In this document: positions 1 to 6,691 of the stretch, piece after piece
Position numbering within the stretch: the first letter of the stretch is position 1
Layout of the letters: each line of letters opens with the position of its first letter
Assembly: GCA_030689845.1 (NCBI GenBank)
Contig: JAUYHV010000275.1
Location: 1-9,539, forward strand
Length of the DNA: 9,539 bases
Source of the DNA: Dehalococcoidia bacterium
Lineage (GTDB): Bacteria; Chloroflexota; Dehalococcoidia; JACQUA01
Direction: 5' to 3'
Position numbers and translations under genes: made by a program
Notes under the pieces: generated by a model
The model's input: only the letters and a program-made list of their open reading frames with translations
Told to the model about the DNA's origin: nothing
The model's database searches: none

Positions 1-863
1 TCGAGCAAGATATACTGCAAAACTTCAGGTGTTAAAGATTTGGAAATAGCGTTGTTGGCGGCAACCTGAGCGTCAGTGACAACGCGAATGTACTCGGCTT
101 CACCTTTCGCTTTGGCTATTCGGGCGTTCGCCTCTCCAGTGGCCTCGGCTTCTCTCTGCTCAGCCTCAACCCTTACCCGCAACAGCTTGTTCCTTGCCTC
201 ACTTACAGCCTGCTCTGCCGCAACTTTGGCTTCGATAGCGGCAATGAACGTAGTGCTGAATTTGAACTCCGTTATTGATACGGTCTCAGTGATGATGCCA
301 CGCTCCAGGAGTCGAGTTGACAGGTTATTCTGGATTTCACCTTTGACCTGTTCACGTTTCAGAATAAGGTCTTCTGCGTTGTATCTTGCGGTGACCTGCT
401 TGATGGTCTCCTGGACGGCTGGAGCGGCGATCCTTTCGATAAACCCCAGTCCCAGTGTCCTGTAAATCTCGCCGGCCATGCTTGGTTCCAAACGCCAGTT
501 GAGGGCAATGGTAGTGCTGACGTCTTGAAGGTCGAGGGATGCCGAGGCAGCAGCGGTTTCATATTTCTCGGTCTGAACTGACATTTTTACCACCGAATCC
601 AAGAACGGAACCTTGGTCCGTAGACCCTCCTCCAGAATTGTCCCGGTCACCGCACTAAACCGGATGACCACCCCGCGATAACCGGCGGGGATAGTCGTAA
701 AGGAGCCGGCAACTATGCTGAGAAAGATAATGATGACCCCGAGAATGGTGGCAACCTTTCCCCCAAGTAGGGTTCTAGGGTCTTCTGTTCTTCCCTTGTT
801 TGTCTGCGTAATGTATATACCAATAATTACGGCAATGATACCCATCACAAGTAGTGTAGACAT
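1..863 (-). CDS. Prohibitin/SPFH (Band 7) family membrane protein, C-terminus cut by window edge
   Basis: 287 codons are visible, open to base 1. The protein opens with two hydrophobic segments (about residues 3-18 and 37-54) joined by a short polar loop, then a PHB/SPFH domain from about 58 (IPAGYRGVVIRF, then VPFLDSVVKMSVQTEKYE) to about 205. A charged Ala/Glu-rich helix follows (about 210-262, EAEQREAEATGEA), typical of the prohibitin coiled coil. The motif SLTPEVLQY near the cut is also typical of prohibitin-like proteins. Such proteins form large ring-shaped oligomers on the membrane and act as scaffolds or protease partners; the specific role here is unknown. The ATG at 863 is preceded by GGAGG with good spacing. 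Two N-terminal hydrophobic segments rather than one is slightly unusual and could mean a hairpin anchor. Family assignment is firm from the motifs. Confidence 0.9.
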   Translation of the reverse strand, partial: MSTLLVMGIIAVIIGIYITQTNKGRTEDPRTLLGGKVATILGVIIIFLSIVAGSFTTIPAGYRGVVIRFSAVTGTILEEGLRTKVPFLDSVVKMSVQTEKYETAAASASLDLQDVSTTIALNWRLEPSMAGEIYRTLGLGFIERIAAPAVQETIKQVTARYNAEDLILKREQVKGEIQNNLSTRLLERGIITETVSITEFKFSTTFIAAIEAKVAAEQAVSEARNKLLRVRVEAEQREAEATGEANARIAKAKGEAEYIRVVTDAQVAANNAISKSLTPEVLQYILL

Positions 864-925
864 TTCGGTTCCTCCTTAAAGATTCTTTGAGTAAGCAAAC
901 GGTCACTTACTTAATGCACCAAGTC

Positions 926-954
926 ATACTAACAGACAGCGACCGGTTAATCAA
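926..954 (-). promoter_or_regulatory. Candidate sigma70-type promoter for the SPFH gene
   Basis: On the minus strand TTGATT (954-949) is followed after 17 bases by TAGTAT (931-926). Each hexamer matches the consensus at four of six positions. Placement about 60 bases upstream of the ATG at 863 is sensible. The -35 overlaps one arm of the inverted repeat at 943-993. Confidence 0.35.
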
Positions 955-993
955 ATTCCCGTTGAGCTTCCTGTTGATGTTCAGCTTAACCGG
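943..993. repeat. Inverted repeat in the divergent intergenic region
   Basis: CCGGTTAA at 943-950 is exactly repeated in inverted form as TTAACCGG at 986-993. Inside it, CCCGTTGAGCT (958-968) can pair with 983-994 apart from one bulged base and one G-T pair, giving an alternative 11-bp hairpin with a 14-base loop. Neither version is followed by a T-run, so it is not a clear terminator. It lies between the candidate SPFH promoter and the DinB promoter, where an operator or mRNA leader structure could sit. Function is inferred only from position. Confidence 0.4.
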
Positions 994-1032
994 GAAAATA
1001 TCAATCGAGACCTGTGCTGTCCTTCCTAATAT

Positions 1033-1060
1033 TTGACAATTACTGGAGCTGAAATATAAT
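1033..1060 (+). promoter_or_regulatory. Perfect-consensus sigma70-type promoter upstream of the DinB pseudogene
   Basis: TTGACA at 1033-1038 and TATAAT at 1055-1060 are both exact consensus hexamers, separated by 16 bases. Transcription would begin near 1067, right at a small perfect inverted repeat (TGGTT/AACCA, 1069-1082). The leader would be about 70 bases before the degraded start codon at 1139. No other gene downstream on this strand lies within 1 kb apart from the pseudogene. Confidence 0.75.
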
Positions 1061-1138
1061 ACAGACACTGGTTAGGCAACCATCCAAAATAGTACCGTCA
1101 GCAGACTTTTTTAGCTTACAGCAGGCATGGAGGCTTAA

Positions 1139-1665
1139 ATAAAATTAAATGATTTGTTATCCGATAGTTACGGACGTGTGCCTGAATTACTTAAACACGT
1201 ACTTGACGGATTAACTCAAGATGACCTGGACTGGCAACCTCGTGATGACTGTAACAGTATAGGTTGGCTGGTATGGCACCTGACCCGTCAACATGATGCT
1301 CAAATAGCATCTCTAATGGGTGAGATCAATTGTGGGTCAAGGAGAAATGGCATTCCAGGTTCAATCGGCCGGCTGACCCTAAAGATGTCGGATTTGGTGA
1401 TACTTCTGAACAGATTGCGGCATTCAAATCTCCAAGTATCCAGATATTACTGGATTACAATCGTGCAGTGGTGGAGCGGTCGAAGACCTATTTTTTAACT
1501 TTATCTGAAACTGACCTTGAACGGGAGTTAAATGAGCCAAGGTTTCAGCCGTTGCCCACTGTTGGAGTACGGTTAATTAGCATTATGGATGATGCTATGC
1601 TGCATGCCGGACAGGCAGCTTATGTGCGTGGACTCAGGCAAGGTAAAGGTTGGCAAAAGTATTAA
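1139..1665 (+). pseudogene. DinB-family (DUF664) protein gene with lost start codon and a frameshift
   Basis: Two overlapping frames together give one DUF664-type DinB protein of about 175 residues. The first half (to about 1325) carries SIGWLVWHLTRQHDAQIA and the second half (from about 1324 to 1665) carries WVKEKWHSRF, GVRLISIMDDAMLHAGQAAY and VRGLRQGKGW. DinB four-helix proteins bind a metal through His residues; the WHL and HAGQ histidines are retained. Inserting one base near 1322-1327 (GAG-ATC to GAG-GAT-C) restores a continuous family-like GEDQLWVKEKW, so a single-base deletion is likely. A good SD (GGAGG, 1129-1133) sits five bases before ATA at 1139, which begins a sensible N-terminus (IKLNDLLSDSYG), so the original ATG has probably become ATA. 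The TTG at 1154 is too far from the SD. Two independent lesions argue for a true pseudogene, though a sequencing error could explain the frameshift. Confidence 0.85.
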
Positions 1666-2318
1666 GCGCCTCAGCTAACTTTATAGTTGAATGCTTTTCC
1701 ACCAGCTAATGATATTGTTTCAAGCTCTCCTCGGACTTCACACTCCTGGGATACTACAATCCCATGACCAGCCTATTTTGGAACTGTTTGGTGGAGCTGG
1801 GGTGACCATAGGCAGAACTTTTGAGCTGTCTTTTGCCCTTACAATTTAGCCTCAATATTTACCTCCAAACGGAGTATTAGGCGTTACAACTGTTGTGCCC
1901 ACAAAATAAGGATTTTGTTGGCAAACTTCGTGGAAATGGGTGATTATTGTGGCTGGATAAATACGATACGATTGTGCCTGTTAAGGACATTGTTAACAAT
2001 CGAGTGTAAAGTATTCTGCACAATTTATCTAAAAGTAATCCTTATACACTCCAACCTAATGTGACCTAAAGCTAACAAAACGTCCTTTTGTGTACGGCCC
2101 TCCTGCGGGGCGACATTAGACTTGATGACGGTGATTTAGAAAACAAACCCTTCTGGTGTCGCCGATTCCGCTGCATGATAACCGCGTGCAAGGCGGCTCC
2201 CTATTGGAACATTGCCAAGAAAGAACCAAAGTGTCACTAATGACCTGCATAAGCACAATCCATTCATAAAAGTGTTATTGGAGTGTATAATTAATGGGCA
2301 GCAATAGGATACGAGATT
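1666..2318. other. 653-base intergenic region with no supported gene
   Basis: This stretch is AT-rich and stops occur often in all frames. The longest notable plus-strand frame is a 52-codon ORF at 1691-1849 without an SD or any recognised motif. Three small perfect inverted repeats are present: TGGGAT/ATCCCA (1747-1764), ACAAAAT/ATTTTGT with a four-base loop (1901-1918) and the 12-base palindrome ATTGTTAACAAT (1989-2000). The last 60 bases hold the candidate ygiQ promoter. No tRNA-like or IS-like structure was recognised. It may be decayed sequence like the pseudogene before it. Confidence 0.6.
2263..2291 (+). promoter_or_regulatory. Candidate sigma70-type promoter for ygiQ
   Basis: TTCATA (2263-2268), a 17-base spacer and an exact TATAAT (2286-2291) lie 27 bases before the ATG at 2319. 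The expected start site is near 2298, giving a short leader that contains AGGAT (2306-2310), eight bases from the ATG, as a moderate SD. Confidence 0.55.
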
Positions 2319-4067
2319 ATGTTTCTACCTACGACACGCGAAGAACTGAACCGTTTGGGATGGGACCAGTTGGATATCATCCTGGTAACAGGAGATAGTT
2401 ATATCGATAGCCCCTATATCGGAGTTGCGGTTATCGGGAAAGTACTCAGCCGCGCCGGCTACCGGGTTGGGGTCATTGCCCAGCCGGATATTCGCTCTGA
2501 TATGGACATCCGCCGCTTGGGAGAACCTGGGCTGTTTTGGGGGGTATCGGGTGGCAGCGTTGACTCCATGATAGCCAACTATACATCGCTGAAGAGAAGA
2601 AGGAAGACCGATGACTACACCCCCGGGGGAATCAACAGGTGTCGCCCTGATCGAGCAGTGATAGTCTATACCAATATGATCAGGCGCTACTTCAAGAATA
2701 CGAGGCCGATCGTGCTTGGAGGTATTGAGGCCAGCTTGAGGCGCATTGCCCATTATGACTTCTGGTCTGACCGCGTCCGTTCATCCATACTGTTCGATGC
2801 CAAGGCGGATTACCTGCTTTATGGAATGGCGGAGAAATCGGTCATACAGCTCGCCGCTGCGCTGAAAGAAGGAGCCGATGTGCGGGATATTCGAGGGCTG
2901 TGTTACATTGCGAGCGAATGTGATGCCCGACAAAAGGGAGCGGAATATCTGGAACTTCCGCCCTTTGAGACGGTGAAAAAAGATAATCAGGCTCTGATCG
3001 ACATGTTCCATACTTTTTATCGGAACAACGACCCCCTCACCGCGGTAGGTCTATGTCAAAAACACGGCACACGGTACCTGGTTCATAATCCGCCAGGTAT
3101 GCCTCTTACCCAGGAAGAACTGGATGCCGTATATGCCCTTGATTTCGAACGTGCGCAGCATCCTTACTATGAGCGGCAAGGAAAAGTAAAGGCGTTGGAA
3201 ACTATCAAGTTTTCAATTTCAACCCACCGGGGTTGTTACGGGGAGTGCAATTTCTGCGCAATTACCGTGCATGAGGGGCGAACAGTCCAGTGGCGAAGTC
3301 AGGAGTCCATCCTGGCTGAAGCAAGGCAAATCACCAACCTTCCCGATTTCAAGGGATATATCGTGGATGTTGGCGGCCCGACAGCTAACATGTATGGTTT
3401 TGAATGCGAGATTAAGCTTCGTCAAGGAATTTGCCAGGATAGGCGCTGTCTATATCCGCAGGTTTGTCCTTCAATCAAGGCCAAACATCGGCCACAGGTA
3501 GAGCTTCTAAGAAACATCCGGAGTATCAAGGGAGTAAAAAAGGTATTTGTGGCTTCGGGGATTCGCTACGATCTGCTGCTAAGCGATAGGAAATACTGCG
3601 ATCGTTACCTTCAAGAAGTGGTCGAGCATCACGTTTCGGGCCAAATGAAGGTTGCGCCGGAACACACAGAAGACGGCGTTTTGAACAGAATGGGGAAGAC
3701 CGGGACAGTTCAGCTCTTGCAGTTCAAGGAATTGTTCGACCGAATGACCCAAAGTGCCGGCAAGGAGCAATTCCTTACCTATTATTTTATTGCTGCCCAC
3801 CCTGGATGCACCGATGATGATATGAAGAAGCTGAAACAGTTTACCTCTGAGAAGCTCAAAATCAACCCGGAGCAAGTCCAGATTTTCTGTCCGGCGCCAT
3901 CTACCTATTCCAGCCTAATGTATTATACGGAAGTGGACCCATTTACCGGAAAGCCGATATTCGTGGAAAAGGATCCGCAAAACAAAGACCGCCAGAAGAG
4001 TATTGTAGTCAGGAAACGCCTGATCCCACCGTTTTCAGACCGGACACTTCAGCGGAGCCGTCCTTAG
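2319..4067 (+). CDS. ygiQ: YgiQ-family radical SAM protein (UPF0313)
   Basis: A 582-residue protein. The N-terminal YgiQ domain (about 1-290) opens with FLPTTREELNRLGWDQLDII and the conserved VTGDSYIDSPYIG. The radical SAM core follows, with the 4Fe-4S cluster motif C306-x3-C310-x2-C313 in STHRGCYGECNFC. Further conserved stretches are MKVAPEHTEDGVL (443 onwards) and AAHPGCT (492-498). Additional cysteines just after the core (ICQDRRCLYPQVCPS) are also usual in this family. Such enzymes reductively cleave S-adenosylmethionine; the substrate of YgiQ is not established to my knowledge. It is cytosolic, with no signal peptide or membrane segment. E. coli YgiQ is about 740 residues; this one ends soon after the radical SAM region with IPPFSDRTLQRSRP and so lacks a long C-terminal extension. 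The ATG at 2319 has a moderate SD and its own candidate promoter. It appears monocistronic, since a transposase remnant on the opposite strand follows. Confidence 0.95.
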   Translation: MFLPTTREELNRLGWDQLDIILVTGDSYIDSPYIGVAVIGKVLSRAGYRVGVIAQPDIRSDMDIRRLGEPGLFWGVSGGSVDSMIANYTSLKRRRKTDDYTPGGINRCRPDRAVIVYTNMIRRYFKNTRPIVLGGIEASLRRIAHYDFWSDRVRSSILFDAKADYLLYGMAEKSVIQLAAALKEGADVRDIRGLCYIASECDARQKGAEYLELPPFETVKKDNQALIDMFHTFYRNNDPLTAVGLCQKHGTRYLVHNPPGMPLTQEELDAVYALDFERAQHPYYERQGKVKALETIKFSISTHRGCYGECNFCAITVHEGRTVQWRSQESILAEARQITNLPDFKGYIVDVGGPTANMYGFECEIKLRQGICQDRRCLYPQVCPSIKAKHRPQVELLRNIRSIKGVKKVFVASGIRYDLLLSDRKYCDRYLQEVVEHHVSGQMKVAPEHTEDGVLNRMGKTGTVQLLQFKELFDRMTQSAGKEQFLTYYFIAAHPGCTDDDMKKLKQFTSEKLKINPEQVQIFCPAPSTYSSLMYYTEVDPFTGKPIFVEKDPQNKDRQKSIVVRKRLIPPFSDRTLQRSRP

Positions 4068-4124
4068 TTCTTGTTTATAGTTCTGCTAGTATTCGAAGCT
4101 CCAGCACTGTCTTCGCGACGTGTA

Positions 4125-4391
4125 TCACACACTTCGATAGATTGTGCAGCAGGTAACAAAACAAGCTTTTGTGACCACAACCGCCACTCCTGAACCGTAT
4201 TGACGCTTCCTACCTCGCCGTTTGCCTGGGGCAGACCGGCTTGCTCGATTCAATAGCCTGATGGCCGCCTTACGATGAAAACCTGTAACCCTGGTAAATT
4301 CATCCAGCATCTTGCTCTTCCCTTCTTTCGATGCCCTAAAATATCGATCCCTTTGTGCCTCCGCGTATTCCAATATGCTGCGTCTTGTCAC
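4125..4391 (-). pseudogene. Transposase remnant, N-terminal fragment (integrase-core DDE type)
   Basis: The frame reads 88 codons from a GTG at 4391, preceded by a strong AAGGAGG (minus strand, 4403-4397). Residues 1-70 (TRRSILEYAEAQRDRYFRAS, LDEFTRVTGFHRKAAIRLL, then the basic RRGRKRQYG) match the N-terminal DNA-binding part of a transposase type I associate with Clostridia, normally followed by a long DDE integrase core. After about residue 70 (base 4182) the similarity to what I expect of the family stops and an unrelated tail (TKACFVTCCTIYRSV) runs to a stop. The catalytic domain is therefore absent and the protein cannot transpose. The break coincides with an inverted repeat at 4152-4176. 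Family type is from memory of the motif; the exact IS name cannot be given. Confidence 0.75.
4152..4176. repeat. 25-base inverted repeat at the transposase break point
   Basis: GGT-a-ACAAAA and TTTTGT-g-ACC flank a five-base centre: arms are nine paired bases with one mismatch at 4155/4173. It sits immediately beyond the point (about 4182) where transposase similarity is lost. It could mark a deletion or insertion junction, or be chance in AT-rich DNA. Confidence 0.4.
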
Positions 4392-4392
4392 T

Positions 4393-4410
4393 GTTACCTC
4401 CTTCGGTAAC
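4393..4410 (-). promoter_or_regulatory. Hairpin covering the ribosome binding site of the transposase remnant
   Basis: On the minus strand GTTACC (4410-4405) and GGTAAC (4398-4393) pair perfectly around the six-base loop GAAGGA. The GGAGG SD lies across the loop and the 3' arm, two bases from the GTG start at 4391. In an mRNA this would partly hide the SD, a known way for IS elements to limit transposase synthesis. Seen directly as a perfect six-base stem; the regulatory role is inferred. Confidence 0.45.
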
Positions 4411-4452
4411 TTTAATTTTGACGCAACTACTATCCTTTTGGTAACTTTTATT
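4399..4452. repeat. Two imperfect direct repeats upstream of the transposase remnant
   Basis: Copy one (4399-4417, TCCTTCGGTAACTTTAATT) and copy two (4433-4452, TCCTTTTGGTAACTTTTATT) differ by one inserted base and two substitutions, with a period of about 35 bases. Repeated short motifs of this kind near an IS end are often transposase-binding sites; here that is inference. The outer terminal inverted repeat of the element could not be identified. Confidence 0.45.
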
Positions 4453-4470
4453 GTAAGTCAATGCGGCACC

Positions 4471-4499
4471 TTGTAATTGCCGTTTGTTTGCTGTATTAT
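4471..4499 (+). promoter_or_regulatory. Candidate promoter for the leader ORF and MFS transporter
   Basis: TTGTAA (4471-4476), a 17-base spacer and TATTAT (4494-4499) lie about 60 bases before the leader ORF and 90 before the transporter ATG. The -35 matches consensus at four positions and the -10 at five. It lies in DNA flanking the IS remnant, so the element may have contributed it. Confidence 0.45.
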
Positions 4500-4561
4500 T
4501 GACCGCCAAGCTGAAGTTTTATGTTTGGACTTTGAGTAAAAAGGGTTACAGGAGTTCATAA

Positions 4562-4588
4562 ATGACTGTTAGAGGAGGCTGTGCTTAA
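4562..4588 (+). CDS. Candidate eight-residue leader peptide (MTVRGGCA) upstream of the MFS transporter
   Basis: ATG at 4562 follows AGGAG (4550-4554) with seven-base spacing, better spacing than the transporter itself has. The ORF is eight codons and stops with TAA at 4586-4588, two bases before the transporter ATG at 4591. It contains the transporter's only SD (AGGAGG, 4573-4578), which is 12 bases from that ATG and so far from ideal. The arrangement suggests translational coupling or leader-controlled expression, as is known for some drug-efflux and resistance genes. It is too short to test by similarity, and chance cannot be excluded. Confidence 0.4.
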   Translation: MTVRGGCA

Positions 4589-4590
4589 CT

Positions 4591-5838
4591 ATGGCATCCG
4601 ATAATACACCGGAAAAACGTCCCAGTGTCTTTGGCCGTACATTCACTTCCATTATTCTTTACAGGAACTACCGTCTTTTGTGGATGGGCTCCTGGACGGA
4701 GCACATGGGGGAGTGGATGGAGACCACGGCCCTGTTGTGGCTACTCTACAGCATGACAGAATCTCCTTTTCTTTCAACCCTGATGGTTTCTTTACGCCAC
4801 CTTCCGCAGATATTCTTTGCTCCTATCGGCGGTATCGTTGCCGACCGCATGAACCGGAAAAAACTGCTTATATATGCTTTATTGGGTTCGACTGTGCTTT
4901 CCGGGACCCTGGCAGTGCTGGTCTATACCGACCTGATAAGGTGGTGGCACATAATGATTACCGCCGGTTTGACAGGTGTGATTACCAGCTTTAACCATCC
5001 GGCCAGGCACACACTGGTGCCCAACCTGGTAGGCAAAGAACACTATCTCAATGCCATTACCCTGGACAGCGGTTCGGTAATGGCCTCGAGGATTATCGGC
5101 GCTCCTCTGGCAGGATTTATTATTTCTATCGCCGGGACCACCCCTGTCCTTGGGTTAAAGGCAGTAGGCTCTTTACTGGCCATAATCTGGTTGAGTTTTA
5201 TTGATGCCCCGGAGACTCCGGGGGAAGCCAGGAAAAGGCACCCTGTGCAGAATTTTACCGAGGGACTCCGGTACGTCGGTCAAAACCGTGGTGTGCTGAC
5301 ACAGATACTCCTTTATCTAATACCTTACTTTGTAACTAATACTTATACAGGGCTTTTGCCGTATTTTTCAAGGGAAATCCTGTACATAGGGCCTTTCCGG
5401 TTCGGGTTACTGAATGCCGCACCCGGAGCCGGGGCGATTATTGCCACCCTGGTGCTGGCCTACCTGGTAAATTTCCCGAGGAGGGGGCTGGTATTACTGC
5501 TGGGAGGCATTACCCAGGGCATCGCTTTGATACTTTTTGCTTTTTCACCTTTTTACTTGTTGTCGTTTGCACTCCTTGTGATTGTAGGCGGCTGTAACAC
5601 CACCTTCCAGACATTGAACAACACTATCATCCAGATGATGATATCCGACGAGGTGAGAGGGAGGGTGATGTCCCTTCGTGAAGTAGCCAACGGGCTTGGC
5701 CCTTCCGGCAGCATGATATTCGGGTCGCTGGCTGCCGCTTTTGGAGGAAGCATTGCAGTGGGAACCGCCGGGTTGACATCTATCGTGGTCTTATTGAGTA
5801 TCCTGATTTTTGTTCCCGGGGCACGGCACAGAAGCTAA
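4591..5838 (+). CDS. MFS_3-type (EntS/macrolide-efflux-like) major facilitator transporter
   Basis: A 415-residue integral membrane protein with about 12 hydrophobic segments and a short polar N-terminus. It opens with LYRNYRLLWMGSW, the usual first-helix motif of this family. The MFS motif A is clear at 80-91 (GGIVADRMNRKK, between helices 2 and 3), and SDEVRGRVMSLREVANGLG (352-370) is the second-half conserved block. The helix 6-7 loop is polar and lies around 205-230. Members expel drugs, siderophores or small hydrophobic molecules using the proton gradient; the substrate cannot be read from sequence. The ATG at 4591 is the only reasonable start, since no in-frame start lies just upstream. 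Its SD is embedded in the short leader ORF ending two bases before. The DUF72 gene follows after 73 bases on the same strand. Confidence 0.92.
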   Translation: MASDNTPEKRPSVFGRTFTSIILYRNYRLLWMGSWTEHMGEWMETTALLWLLYSMTESPFLSTLMVSLRHLPQIFFAPIGGIVADRMNRKKLLIYALLGSTVLSGTLAVLVYTDLIRWWHIMITAGLTGVITSFNHPARHTLVPNLVGKEHYLNAITLDSGSVMASRIIGAPLAGFIISIAGTTPVLGLKAVGSLLAIIWLSFIDAPETPGEARKRHPVQNFTEGLRYVGQNRGVLTQILLYLIPYFVTNTYTGLLPYFSREILYIGPFRFGLLNAAPGAGAIIATLVLAYLVNFPRRGLVLLLGGITQGIALILFAFSPFYLLSFALLVIVGGCNTTFQTLNNTIIQMMISDEVRGRVMSLREVANGLGPSGSMIFGSLAAAFGGSIAVGTAGLTSIVVLLSILIFVPGARHRS

Positions 5839-5861
5839 AGCAACCTTCCATATTTAATTTT

Positions 5862-5884
5862 CGGGGCGTTATCGGTTTGCCCCG
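5862..5884 (+). repeat. GC-rich hairpin between the MFS and DUF72 genes
   Basis: CGGGGC (5862-5867) pairs perfectly with GCCCCG (5879-5884) around an 11-base loop. No T-run follows on either strand, so a rho-independent terminator is unlikely. It could be an mRNA-stability or processing element within a read-through transcript. Confidence 0.4.
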
Positions 5885-5911
5885 GTCCGGGTACTGTGAT
5901 AAACTCAAAAA

Positions 5912-6676
5912 GTGATTTATTTCGGTACGTCCGGCTTCAGCTACGATGATTGGGTAGGTCCCTTTTACCCGCCGGATTTACAGAAGCAGAACTGGCTCAC
6001 CCATTATGCCGGGGAGTTTAACACGTGTGAAATAAATTCCACTTTTTACACTATCCCCCGGCATTCCACTTATCTGTCCATGATAAAAAGGGCGGGAAAG
6101 GACTTTCTCTTTGTTGTTAAGGCCTTTAAAGGCCTCACCCACGAGAGAAATGACGAGTCGGTCTTCGGCGACTTCAAGAACTCACTCAAGCCCCTCCTTG
6201 AGGCCGGTAAATTAGGCTGTGTCCTGGTCCAGTTCCCCTACTCTTTCAAGTCCGACGAGAGGAATATTGATTACCTGGCAGCATTGAGGGAAAACCTGCA
6301 CGGTTTGCCCCTGGTTATTGAGTTCCGGCACTCTGGCTGGTTGCAGGATTCCGTATTCAGCTTGCTCCGGCGTCTCGATATCGGTTTTTGCGCCGTTGAT
6401 GAACCCCACCTCGCCGGGCTGATTCCCCCTGTCGCCGTAGTTACCAGTGGAATCGGCTACATCCGCTTTCACGGGCGTAATGCCCGAAAATGGTGGCAGC
6501 ATGAACACGCTTATGAAAGGTACGATTATACCTACAGCGATGAAGAACTCCGGGAATGGGTACCGAAGATAAAAAAGATTGACGAAAACGCAGACATCAC
6601 CTTCGTGTTTGCCAACAACCACTGGCGGGGTCAGTCCGTAGACACTATCAGGCAAATTAAAATGATGCTGGATTAA
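5912..6676 (+). CDS. DUF72 (YecE-type) family protein
   Basis: A 254-residue cytosolic protein covering the whole DUF72 family from its usual first motif. Seen in order: IYFGTSGFSYDDWVGPFYP (2-20), EFNTCEINSTFYTIP (35-49), GCVLVQFPYSF (about 102-112), LPLVIEFRHSGW, GYIRFHGRNARKWW, then YSDEELREW and the C-terminal VFANNHWRGQSV. The fold is a TIM barrel; the biochemical function is not established. GTG at 5912 must be the start, because a stop (TAA, 5900-5902) lies only three codons upstream and the family motif begins at residue 2. There is no recognisable SD. The gene lies 73 bases after the MFS gene and about 15 bases before lspA, suggesting one transcript with lspA. Confidence 0.93.
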   Translation: MIYFGTSGFSYDDWVGPFYPPDLQKQNWLTHYAGEFNTCEINSTFYTIPRHSTYLSMIKRAGKDFLFVVKAFKGLTHERNDESVFGDFKNSLKPLLEAGKLGCVLVQFPYSFKSDERNIDYLAALRENLHGLPLVIEFRHSGWLQDSVFSLLRRLDIGFCAVDEPHLAGLIPPVAVVTSGIGYIRFHGRNARKWWQHEHAYERYDYTYSDEELREWVPKIKKIDENADITFVFANNHWRGQSVDTIRQIKMMLD

Positions 6677-6691
6677 TTTATATTGATAAAG

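Noticed and set aside
76..465. Plus-strand ORF of 129 codons
   Set aside because: Lies antisense within the clearly assigned SPFH gene and has no SD or motif.
1320..1335. Programmed ribosomal frameshift in the DinB gene
   Set aside because: No slippery heptamer lies in the usable overlap, the second frame has a TGA at 1321-1323, and the start codon is also damaged; a deletion is simpler.
1675..1775. Minus-strand tail reading AGHGIVVSQECEVRGEL and further to a stop
   Set aside because: About 33 codons only, preceded by a stop in frame, no start or SD; could be a relic but cannot be supported.
1691..1849. A 52-codon plus-strand ORF (LFGGAGVTIGRTFEL near its end)
   Set aside because: No SD, no recognised motif, and other frames and the minus strand over the same bases look equally protein-like.
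2097..2111. Terminator-like GCCC/GGGC stem
   Set aside because: Only four pairs and no T-run.
5862..5884. Rho-independent terminator after the MFS gene
   Set aside because: The GC stem is good but no T-run follows on either strand.
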